Shown: one piece after another, positions 1 to 6,143 of the stretch | Numbering within the stretch: the stretch's first letter is position 1 | Layout of the letters: each line of letters begins with the position of its first letter | NCBI GenBank assembly: GCA_964589725.1 | Contig: CAZPUJ010000729.1 | Location: 1-6,604, forward strand | Direction of reading: 5' to 3' | Source of the DNA: CAYSHJ01 sp964589725 | Lineage (GTDB): Bacteria > Planctomycetota > Planctomycetia > Planctomycetales > Planctomycetaceae | DNA length: 6,604 bases | The notes under the pieces: model-generated | Database searches by the model: none | What the model was told of the DNA's origin: nothing | What the model saw: the letters and a program-made list of their open reading frames with translations, nothing else | Translations under genes and position numbers: made by a program

Positions 1-199
1 AATCAACGTAGTTGTGCAGCGCGATGCCAATCTGCTTGAGATTGTTCTTGCACTGTGTCCGTCGAGCCGCCTCGCGAGCTGCCTGCACGGCCGGTAGCAG
101 CAACGCGATCAAAATGGCGATGATCGCGATGACAACCAACAATTCGATCAACGTAAATCCGGATACTTGCCCGCGACTGTCCGCAGAACGACGCAACAT
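1..199 (-). CDS. DUF1559 prepilin-like protein, N-terminal part (runs off left edge)
   Basis: The visible 66 residues are the start of a type II/IV pseudopilin-like protein of the DUF1559 family. After a short basic leader (MLRRSADSRGQVSG) comes the processing site G14|F15, then T-L-I-E with the conserved Glu at mature position +5 (E19). A hydrophobic helix follows (about residues 20-36), then the family hallmark LLLPAVQAAREAARR and the segment with C50, N52, N53, L54 and K55. Known family behaviour: the leader is cut by prepilin peptidase and the helix anchors the protein in the membrane or a pilus-like fibre. The individual role of most planctomycete paralogues is unknown. ATG at 199 is chosen because a good Shine-Dalgarno lies 6 nt before it. 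The C-terminal DUF1559 domain, normally a few hundred residues, lies outside the window. The gene is divergent from the lipoprotein at 628. Family assignment is secure; specific function is not. Confidence 0.93.
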   Translation of the reverse strand, partial: MLRRSADSRGQVSGFTLIELLVVIAIIAILIALLLPAVQAAREAARRTQCKNNLKQIGIALHNYVD

Positions 200-205
200 T
201 CTCAA

Positions 206-213
206 TCCTTCTT
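206..213 (-). promoter_or_regulatory. Ribosome binding site of the DUF1559 gene
   Basis: Reading leftward, AAGAAGGA is followed by 6 nt and then ATG at 199. It is a strong Shine-Dalgarno match at ideal spacing and fixes the start of the pseudopilin gene. Confidence 0.75.
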
Positions 214-532
214 GGTTGTCCTACCGGCGGATGCACTTCCTAATCGGCGTGTGGCAAGCACCGTTGGGCAGGTTCCGTTCCAAACGCGAATGAACATGGA
301 AGTCCTGAAATCCGCCGACAATTCCAGTCACCGGCCTGAGTCGAATCAGCAGACAGTCGAAGCGACGGAAGTCATCGCGAAGATTTTTTCGACATGACCG
401 GCGATTTGTTCGACAAGTGGCACCTGGAAAACTTTGCCGGTTCCGAGGACTTGTCTGCCCGCGGAAATTTTGCGGAGCCGTGAGGAATCACCGACATTCC
501 GTAGGCCGCACGGTCGGAAGTGGGATGCTGCC

Positions 533-559
533 GAAGCAATTGGTCGCAACGATTGCTTC
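533..559. promoter_or_regulatory. 8-bp perfect inverted repeat upstream of the lipoprotein gene
   Basis: GAAGCAAT at 533-540 and ATTGCTTC at 552-559 are exact reverse complements separated by 11 nt, 69 nt before the proposed ATG at 628. The arms and roughly two-turn centre spacing could suit a dimeric repressor or an RNA hairpin in the leader. A perfect 8-bp dyad can also arise by chance in several hundred bases, so the regulatory reading is weak. Confidence 0.25.
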
Positions 560-627
560 AAACTCATCGGGCCTCCGACGACGATCAATCCGAAGTCTGG
601 TTCATACTACATATCCGACGGGCAAGG

Positions 628-3600
628 ATGCTGACTGTGATCAGAAGTTCGCGGACTTCGGCAGATTGCTCTCCATTTTCACGGTGTCGCGTGATGCTGG
701 GAGCGTTGGCTTTCGCGTCCCTCGTACTCGTCGGATGTTCTCAACGCACCTCCACAACTGGAGTTGCATTTGCCGTCAATCAACCCGACGTCGAAGGGCA
801 AGCGGTCGCGATCCCCGGCACGCTGGGTTGGATTGATACCGGAATCGACGTGAGCGAAGGCGAGCCGGTCTCGGTGACGGCATCGGGTCGAGTCATCGTC
901 CGGCAGTCAGACAAATGGGGCCAAAAGTTTGAAGCGTCGGTCGGCCCAGCCGGGACGTTTTTGGTTCACGACGGCATTCAGGATCAGAAGTTTCCATTGC
1001 CCAGCGGCAATCATGGACCGGCACCGTGCTTTTGCTTGATGGGTCGGATCGGAGAAGGCCCGGCATTCTTCGTCGGCCAAGGCAGAAGCTGGACGGCGAC
1101 GGCGAGCGGCCGATTGCAACTGGCAGTCAACGACTTCGATCCGACCGACAGTGAGGGAGCATTTCACGCGCAAGTCACTCTGCCGAAGCAGATGCAGCCA
1201 GTGGCGTACGAGGAAGTCGTGCCGGCTCAAGCGGAGAAGGGGCGTCCATTTGCGCTCAGTCAGGTCGTCGTGTTTTATGTCGACGGCTTGCGACCGGATG
1301 TCGTGCGCGAGATGGCTGCGATGGGGCACTTACCCAACATCAAGACGCTGTTCCTCGACAACGGTGTGTGGCTGAGCAACTGCTTCACGAGCTTTCCTTC
1401 GGACACGATCACTTCCAATGGCACGATGTGGACTGGCTGCTTCTCCGATCGGCACGGACTGAAAGGGCAAGTACGTTTCAGTCGTCAGCGACTGGTGTCG
1501 GAGTCGTATCTCGATCCGTTGGGCCCGAGCCGGAGTGCTCGACTGCTCGCTCCGCAAGGAGTCGACCGCGCGCTCATCGACGGAGAATCGACCGTGCGAC
1601 GCTGGGTGCAAGGAAACCATGATGTCGAGAAATGGCGGCGATCGCTGACCAGCGACATCGCTCCCTTATATGAGATTCTGCGGCGCGAGGGACATGACTG
1701 GGCGACCGGCGTGTTGCCTGTGATGACCGAGATGCCGCCGCCGCTGTGGAGTCGCAGCCTCGCGCGGACGGTGCCGTATTTCAAAGCTCAGGAGGCGTGG
1801 CGGTACATCGACGACGCGAACGCCAATTACGCCGTGCGGCAACTGATCCCGCGCGATCAGCCGGTGATGATCGTCTGGCTGCCGGAGACCGACTCGGTCA
1901 GCCACAAGGAATGTCGCGGCCAGTTCGGCGCGACGCGTCGTACGATCGCGAAGGCCGATCAATTGATCGGCCAGATGATCGCCGAGTATCGCGCTCAGGA
2001 CCGCATGCGTACGACATACTTTTGTCTCGTGAGCGATCATGGACATCACGGTGGCCGAACGGGACACCTGTCGCATTTCGATGTGGCTCACGAATTGCTG
2101 TACCGGCCGCGCGAAGTTTCGCTCGACGGACGTTGGATCGGCGGCGGACTTGGCCTTTCGGTGCGGCAACATCGCGAGTCGGCTCAACACACCGGAGACG
2201 GCAGTCAACAATTCGTGTTCGTCGACGGCGACTCGGACGGCGCTGCGCGGCTGTTCTTCCCGAAAGGACATTATCGCAGCGGCGATTGGTCCGGCCCGAG
2301 CCGTCCGGCCGATATGCTGGCCTATCGCATCGCCGATCACCTGCCACCGGTCAATCTAGTCCACATGATCACGCACGCGGAGTTCAAACACGCGAACGGG
2401 CAAGAACCAGAACCACCGTTTGTGATCGCGGATTTCGGATTGCGGATCTCGGATGCGAAGTCGTCTCAATCCGCAATCCGCAATCCGCAATCCGCAATCC
2501 CTAAAAAATCTCCCATTGATCTCGTGCTGATGAAGCTCACCGATTCTTCGCTGTTGGTCGCCAGTGCCGAGCGTGGCTGGGCGGTGATTGAACGTCAGCC
2601 AATGGCAGGCACATCGACCGGCGCGATCCGTTGGCAGTTGCGATACAGCGTTGTCTCCAACGTCACGCCAACTGCCGACGGACGAGTGAGCTACAACACT
2701 GTCGAGCATCCGCTCCACGATCCGCTGGGACTGTCGCATCTCGTCGACCCCGAATTTCTGCGCGAGTTTCACAACGAACGCGAATGGCTGGAGGCTCAAA
2801 CGCACAGCCAGTACCCCGACTCGGTCGTGGCGTTGTCGCGGCACATGCTTTGGCAAGACAACCTACAACCGCAAGAGGCCGACGCGGCGCCGGACTTAGT
2901 GATCACCGCGCGACCGGGTTGGTACTTTGGCAACGACAGCTCGCCGGGCACGATGCATGGATACCCGTTGGCCGACGCCATGCGAGCCTGTTGGTTCGTC
3001 TCGGGTCCGAACATCCGCCGCGGCGCGCGTATCGACTCACCATGCCGACTGGTGGACCTCACGCCCACGTTGCTCAACATGGTCGGTAGCAAAGCGAACA
3101 TGGACCAATTCGATGGCCAGCCGATCCGCACGATCTACGAGTCGGAGTCTTCGCGAGCGCCAGTTTCATCGGTCGCGAGCCACCCGCATGCGGACGGACT
3201 CCCGTTCTCGCGCGGATTGTTCCCGCGGCAGACAGCTCGCTCGCTCTCGCCAACCGAGACCGCCAAGCTTGGTCCCACCGGCGACATCACGCTGACCTCG
3301 GGGCAAGTGTTGAAAGCCGTGTATTGGGATTCGGTGGACCTGAAAGCCTGGCAACCGGTCAGCTATGAACCCGTGCCGGAGTACCCACACCAGCCGTTGA
3401 CGATCAACCACCCCGCCAGCCCGTTCGATCTCAACAACGTCACGTACAACGTGCTGCTGTTCACCGAATTGAGCATCTTCCGCATTTTGGACGACGTGAT
3501 CTCGCCGCTGTCGTTCGGCCGGCATCCCATCATGTCCGCCGCCGATCAGGTCGACTTGGCGTTGCGGCACAGCCACAACGAATGGATTTCCGAGAGCGCC

Positions 3601-3951
3601 AACGTGTTCGACCTGACCAACGCCAACCTGTCGGATTATCAGTTCGCGTCGCAAACCAATCTGCGTCGCATGGACGCCGCAGTCGATTACGTGCAACGTC
3701 GCGAACAAAGTCTTGAAGAAGAAATCGCCAACGCGACCGGCCAACACCACTTGCCAGGGTCAAAGCTGGTTCACGGCACGATCGACATGACGCAATACGG
3801 CTTCTGGAGTGTTTACGGTTTCGGCCAACGGCTGTTTATGCAAGTGCTCGACGAGACGCTGATCCAAGGCATCGAGAATTCGACCGATCGAGCCCTTAAC
3901 GCCGCACACCCGATGCCGGCAGAGGTGATCGTGCCGCGAACGGCCGAGTAG
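628..3951 (+). CDS. Predicted lipoprotein phosphodiesterase (alkaline phosphatase superfamily) with N-terminal PA-IL-like domain
   Basis: The product is 1107 residues. Residues 1-37 form a lipoprotein signal: arginines at 6, 9, 19 and 21, a hydrophobic core at 23-35 and lipobox LVGC with lipidated C37. Residues about 60-185 resemble the PA-IL/LecA galactose-lectin fold (GWIDTGIDV, GRIGEGPAFFVG, N168-D169), but the Asn pair that helps bind calcium in LecA is not evident. The catalytic domain starts near 210 and matches type I phosphodiesterase/nucleotide pyrophosphatase. It has D219 (YVDG), nucleophile T260 (FPSDT), D422 and H426 (ETDSVSH), D470-H471 (SDHGH), H777 (GTMHG), and VDLTPTLLNMVG at 808-819. 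About 305 residues separate H471 from H777, far more than in compact family members, and this stretch contains the in-frame repeat at 2424-2501. Residues about 825-1107 are unrecognised. ATG 628 is preferred over ATG 694 because only the longer form keeps positive charges before the hydrophobic core; GTG 520 is also open. The Shine-Dalgarno is weak (AAGG touching the ATG). The substrate is unknown; an envelope phosphodiester or phosphonate is inferred. Confidence 0.85.
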   Translation: MLTVIRSSRTSADCSPFSRCRVMLGALAFASLVLVGCSQRTSTTGVAFAVNQPDVEGQAVAIPGTLGWIDTGIDVSEGEPVSVTASGRVIVRQSDKWGQKFEASVGPAGTFLVHDGIQDQKFPLPSGNHGPAPCFCLMGRIGEGPAFFVGQGRSWTATASGRLQLAVNDFDPTDSEGAFHAQVTLPKQMQPVAYEEVVPAQAEKGRPFALSQVVVFYVDGLRPDVVREMAAMGHLPNIKTLFLDNGVWLSNCFTSFPSDTITSNGTMWTGCFSDRHGLKGQVRFSRQRLVSESYLDPLGPSRSARLLAPQGVDRALIDGESTVRRWVQGNHDVEKWRRSLTSDIAPLYEILRREGHDWATGVLPVMTEMPPPLWSRSLARTVPYFKAQEAWRYIDDANANYAVRQLIPRDQPVMIVWLPETDSVSHKECRGQFGATRRTIAKADQLIGQMIAEYRAQDRMRTTYFCLVSDHGHHGGRTGHLSHFDVAHELLYRPREVSLDGRWIGGGLGLSVRQHRESAQHTGDGSQQFVFVDGDSDGAARLFFPKGHYRSGDWSGPSRPADMLAYRIADHLPPVNLVHMITHAEFKHANGQEPEPPFVIADFGLRISDAKSSQSAIRNPQSAIPKKSPIDLVLMKLTDSSLLVASAERGWAVIERQPMAGTSTGAIRWQLRYSVVSNVTPTADGRVSYNTVEHPLHDPLGLSHLVDPEFLREFHNEREWLEAQTHSQYPDSVVALSRHMLWQDNLQPQEADAAPDLVITARPGWYFGNDSSPGTMHGYPLADAMRACWFVSGPNIRRGARIDSPCRLVDLTPTLLNMVGSKANMDQFDGQPIRTIYESESSRAPVSSVASHPHADGLPFSRGLFPRQTARSLSPTETAKLGPTGDITLTSGQVLKAVYWDSVDLKAWQPVSYEPVPEYPHQPLTINHPASPFDLNNVTYNVLLFTELSIFRILDDVISPLSFGRHPIMSAADQVDLALRHSHNEWISESANVFDLTNANLSDYQFASQTNLRRMDAAVDYVQRREQSLEEEIANATGQHHLPGSKLVHGTIDMTQYGFWSVYGFGQRLFMQVLDETLIQGIENSTDRALNAAHPMPAEVIVPRTAE
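2424..2501. repeat. Imperfect palindrome of 7-bp repeats inserted in frame in the phosphodiesterase gene
   Basis: The left arm is five GATNNCG heptamers (2424-2458). The right arm is four CAATCCG heptamers plus a partial fifth (2467-2501). The reverse complement of the left arm matches the right arm closely; for example ATCCGCAATCCG and AATCCGC blocks occur in both, so the transcript could fold into a long hairpin. The 78 nt as delimited equal 26 codons, which keeps the host frame; the exact borders are uncertain. The encoded peptide is ADFGLRISD on the left arm and QSAIRNPQSAIP on the right, unlike its surroundings. I recall similar peptides scattered through planctomycete proteins. The element is therefore probably a dispersed repeat that landed in a tolerated surface loop. 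Confidence 0.85.
2467..2501 (+). repeat. Tandem CAATCCG heptanucleotide array (right arm)
   Basis: Copies lie at 2467, 2474, 2481 and 2488, identical in all seven bases, followed by CAATCC then C at 2495-2501. Perfect identity points to recent slippage or conversion, because the left-arm heptamers have diverged at positions 4 and 5. Seven is not a multiple of three, so the array reads as a cyclic QSAIRNP in every forward frame and contains no stop. Confidence 0.85.
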
Positions 3952-3982
3952 GTTGGGTCCATCACCGCGAGACCCACCAACC
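3951..3982. repeat. Palindrome overlapping the lipoprotein stop codon; possible terminator or dispersed repeat
   Basis: GGTTGGGTC (3951-3959) pairs with GACCCACCAACC (3971-3982) around an 11-nt loop, with three extra bases bulged in the right arm. The last base of the TAG stop is part of the left arm. No T-run follows on either strand, so it is not a classical intrinsic terminator. It lies in the 101-nt junction between two convergent genes, where a bidirectional transcription block would be useful. The GGTTGGGT...ACCCACC pattern resembles dispersed palindromes I recall just after stop codons in planctomycetes; this is memory rather than a search result. Confidence 0.5.
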
Positions 3983-4052
3983 CGGATTACGACGCGGGCC
4001 GCATCCACTCCGGCAACTTTCCGCCCCGAAGCAGTGGCGTGACTACCATCGT

Positions 4053-4643
4053 TCAGGCCGTGGTCTTTGCCAGCGAGAAGACAATCTTGTCGAAAATCTC
4101 GGCCAGTGGAATCTCGCAGTCGAGGCTTGAGAGGATCAAAGTCGCGTCGAGCCCCGACGTCTCGGACAGTTCCCAGCGATTGTGGTCTCGTCGGACGAAT
4201 TGCTCGATCAACGGTTCCGACTGGCTGACGAGCACGTACTCGCGAAGCGACGGCAGTTGGCGATAATGCTTCAGTTTCGTGCCTCGGTCGTACTCCTCGG
4301 TCGATTCCGAAAGCACCTCGATCAGCACCGTGGGGTTCAGCAGCGTGTCGACCTCGGCGTCCAGAAACTGCGGCTCTCCACAGACCACGACGATGTCCGG
4401 GTACGTGTAAAGTCCCGTGGGCGTGACGCGGACTCGCATGTCACCGACATATGCCTCGCAGGGGCGGCCTTTGAGTTGCTGACGCAGTTCGCCGCCAATA
4501 TTGAGCGAGATCACATTGTGCTCGCGGCTGGCCCCTGACATTGCGAAGAGTTCGCCAAGATAGAACTCATGCTTCACGCGAGACTGCCGTTCGTACGTGA
4601 GGTACTCGGTTTCCGAAATCAACCTATTGGGGACGGAGGACAT
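4053..4643 (-). CDS. Uma2 family (DUF820) putative endonuclease
   Basis: This complete 196-residue protein has the usual Uma2 length and pattern. The N-terminal EYLTYE and the segment with E26, E31 and MSGAS come first, then H42 (EHNVISLNI), YVGDMRVRV, D83 in TYPDIVVV, E109 in VLIEVLSEST, and K123/K125 in GTKLKHYRQLPSLREYVLV. D83, E109 and K123 or K125 fit the PD-(D/E)XK nuclease core. The family is annotated as a restriction-endonuclease-like fold, is abundant in cyanobacteria and planctomycetes, and has largely undetermined cellular roles. ATG at 4643 is preceded, reading leftward, by AGGAA (4650-4654) with 6 nt spacing. It lies 78 nt downstream of the aminotransferase on the same strand, so co-transcription is possible but no functional link is evident. 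No methyltransferase or toxin-antitoxin partner is adjacent. All core residues are intact, so it is probably a functional copy. Confidence 0.9.
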   Translation of the reverse strand: MSSVPNRLISETEYLTYERQSRVKHEFYLGELFAMSGASREHNVISLNIGGELRQQLKGRPCEAYVGDMRVRVTPTGLYTYPDIVVVCGEPQFLDAEVDTLLNPTVLIEVLSESTEEYDRGTKLKHYRQLPSLREYVLVSQSEPLIEQFVRRDHNRWELSETSGLDATLILSSLDCEIPLAEIFDKIVFSLAKTTA

Positions 4644-4721
4644 AGCAAGTTCCTGCGGGTGAGATTCGGTTCAGTCTAGCGGCTTGAGCGCGAGAGGGAA
4701 TCGCGAGGCCAGGTCTTCCGT

Positions 4722-6032
4722 TCAGAAACGCATCGCTTGCAGCGAATCGTCGATGACATTCAACACGCAGTCGATGTCGGCCTGCGTGTGAGCCAACGAA
4801 AAGCCGTGGTGGCACGGGCCGCCGCCGTAATCGTGGAAGTACACACCGCGAGTCGTCGTTTGTCGGCAGAACTCCAGCATCACTTCGCGGCTGTGGCAGA
4901 GCGTGTCGCGATAGTTTTTGACCAACTCTCGCGTGCCGAACGTCAGACCAAAGCGGCTGCCGTGAGTTTGGAAGCGGCACGGCACAGGACTGCGGCGAGC
5001 GATGTCGTCGAGACCTGCTGAGAGTTGCTCGGCCAGTGAGTGAATATGTCGCCAAAATTCCGGACGCTGAATCTGGTCGACGAACGCAAGGCCGGCGAGC
5101 ATGCTCGGCAGCGGCGCGTTGAACGTGCCGGAGTGAGCGACGTCGCCGACCGGCTTGAAACGATCCATTAACTCCGCTTTGCCGGCGATCGCGGAGAGCG
5201 GTAAGCCGGCGCCGAGTGATTTCCCAATCGTGCAAATGTCTGGCGTAACACCGAAGTCTTGCTGTGCACCACCGGGCGACTTTTTCGCGAACGATTGGAT
5301 TTCGTCGAAGAACAGAATCATTCCGTGTTCGTTCGCCAGCCGGCGAGCCGCTTCGAGGAATCCCGGCTCCGGCAGAATGCAGCCGCAATTGTAATCGACC
5401 GGCTCGATCAAGATCGTCCCAGCCTCGTGCTTGTGCTGCTTGACCAGCCTTTCCAATACGGCGAGGTCGTTGTACTCGGCCGCGATGACAAGTTCGGCGA
5501 GCGACTTCGGGATGCCCGCGCTCTCACGATACGGCGGCTGGGCGTCGAGCTGATCGGCCGGCGGGTGCCCGCCGATGAATGTGAACTCGTGATAGCCGTG
5601 AAAGTGCCCGTGAAAGCGAATGATCTTATCGCGACCGCTGACCGCTCGGCACAACCGCAGCGCATGCAACGTCGCCTCGCTGCCGGACCCCGTGAACCGC
5701 ACTCGCTCGGCGCACGGTACGATGCAGCAAAGTTGCTCGGCCAGTTCGATGTGATACGGCGTGTCGAGGCTGCACATCACGCCGAGTTCTAATACCTTGT
5801 CGAACACCTCGCGAAGACACTCCGGTCCATGTCCGAGCAACGCCGCGCCGTGGCTCATCGACATGTCGAGGAATTCGTGCCCGTCGACATCCCAAAACCG
5901 CGAGCCTTTCGCTCGCGACGCGTACACCGGCCGTCCCCACGCTTGGTTGAACCGAGTGCTCGAACAAACCCCACCCGGCAGAACAGCGCGGCCTCGCTCA
6001 ATCAACGAGAGATACTCCGACGAAGGCGACAT
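4722..6032 (-). CDS. Class III PLP-dependent aminotransferase, glutamate-1-semialdehyde aminomutase-like
   Basis: The 436-residue protein has the full fold type I class III layout. The N-terminus has LPGGV (18-22) and WDVDGHEFLD (47-56). The PLP-phosphate loop is GSGSEAT (115-121), followed by RFHGHFHGYHEF (139-150). D243 in FFDEIQSF should contact the pyridine nitrogen, K271 in GKSLGAGLPLSA is the Schiff-base lysine, and SGTFNA (301-306) supplies the partner-subunit phosphate contact. The length suits HemL (about 430). However, the C-terminal substrate-pocket segment of true HemL, near PSQFEAGF, is replaced here by HDYGGGPCHHGFSLAH (400-415), and the loop after D243 reads EIQSF rather than EVMTGF. 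I therefore call it HemL-like with unknown substrate rather than hemL. ATG at 6032 is supported by AGGGGAG at 6039-6045. The same frame stays open to 6464 but that part opposes trpB. A strong hairpin lies in its leader. Confidence 0.9.
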   Translation of the reverse strand: MSPSSEYLSLIERGRAVLPGGVCSSTRFNQAWGRPVYASRAKGSRFWDVDGHEFLDMSMSHGAALLGHGPECLREVFDKVLELGVMCSLDTPYHIELAEQLCCIVPCAERVRFTGSGSEATLHALRLCRAVSGRDKIIRFHGHFHGYHEFTFIGGHPPADQLDAQPPYRESAGIPKSLAELVIAAEYNDLAVLERLVKQHKHEAGTILIEPVDYNCGCILPEPGFLEAARRLANEHGMILFFDEIQSFAKKSPGGAQQDFGVTPDICTIGKSLGAGLPLSAIAGKAELMDRFKPVGDVAHSGTFNAPLPSMLAGLAFVDQIQRPEFWRHIHSLAEQLSAGLDDIARRSPVPCRFQTHGSRFGLTFGTRELVKNYRDTLCHSREVMLEFCRQTTTRGVYFHDYGGGPCHHGFSLAHTQADIDCVLNVIDDSLQAMRF

Positions 6033-6038
6033 GAGATG

Positions 6039-6045
6039 CTCCCCT
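6039..6045 (-). promoter_or_regulatory. Ribosome binding site of the aminotransferase gene
   Basis: Reading leftward, AGGGGAG is followed by 6 nt and ATG at 6032. It decides the start: without it the frame could be extended 144 codons upstream, over the opposite strand of trpB, with no family similarity. Confidence 0.7.
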
Positions 6046-6048
6046 GAA

Positions 6049-6078
6049 CCCCATCCGGGCGGGCTTGCCCGGGTGGGG
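6049..6078. repeat. Strong 12-bp stem-loop in the aminotransferase/trpB divergent spacer
   Basis: CCCCATCCGGGC (6049-6060) pairs with GCCCGGGTGGGG (6067-6078) around a 6-nt loop; the only mismatch becomes a wobble pair in one of the two strands' transcripts. No T-run follows, so it does not look like an intrinsic terminator. It lies 4 nt upstream of the aminotransferase ribosome binding site and 65 nt upstream of trpB. If the leftward transcript begins upstream of it, the hairpin would sit right beside the ribosome binding site and could lower or modulate translation. It may equally be a dispersed REP-like palindrome. Confidence 0.6.
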
Positions 6079-6143
6079 TAGCAGACCCTGTGGAGGCCAA
6101 TACAATCGGCCTTCCATTTCTCGAATGCAAGGATTGACGCAAG

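Larger units (their letters stand above)
200..627. other. Divergent intergenic region, no gene recognised
   Basis: This 428-nt gap separates the leftward DUF1559 gene from the rightward lipoprotein gene and must hold both promoters. No sigma-70-like -35/-10 pair stands out on either strand. Open frames exist here on both strands, but none has a recognisable motif, a good ribosome binding site or a hydrophobic/charged pattern suggesting a real protein. A run of six T at 384-389 has only a weak 4-bp stem before it and is not a convincing terminator. The one clear structure is the dyad at 533-559. Confidence 0.5.

Noticed and set aside
364..390. Possible intrinsic terminator: short stem followed by six T
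   Set aside because: The stem is only about 4 bp (GCGA/TCGC) with a 9-nt loop and no gene ends there.
346..588. 80-codon minus-strand open frame in the divergent gap
   Set aside because: No recognisable motif or good ribosome binding site; open frames of this size are common by chance at this base composition.
520..627. GTG at 520 as the start of the phosphodiesterase
   Set aside because: It would add 36 residues before the lipoprotein signal with no signal-like property; ATG 628 already supplies the charged n-region.
1666..2340. Long minus-strand open frame (224 codons) inside the phosphodiesterase gene
   Set aside because: Arg/Ala/His-rich composition typical of an antisense shadow of a high-G+C gene; the plus-strand protein has every catalytic motif.
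2424..2501. CRISPR array or minisatellite of phage-defence type
   Set aside because: Units are 7 bp, contiguous without spacers, and lie inside a gene; no cas gene is near.
2356..2856. Minus-strand open frame of 166 codons containing RIADCGL peptides
   Set aside because: The peptide is just the complementary reading of the palindromic repeat; the rest has no recognisable feature.
4053..6032. Uma2 gene and aminotransferase as a defence or modification operon
   Set aside because: Only same-strand proximity (78 nt) supports it; no methyltransferase, sensor or toxin partner is present, and Uma2 genes are scattered widely in such genomes.
6101..6106. TACAAT as a trpB -10 promoter element
   Set aside because: A good single hexamer, but nothing like a -35 box at 16-18 nt upstream, so it is mentioned only in the trpB entry.
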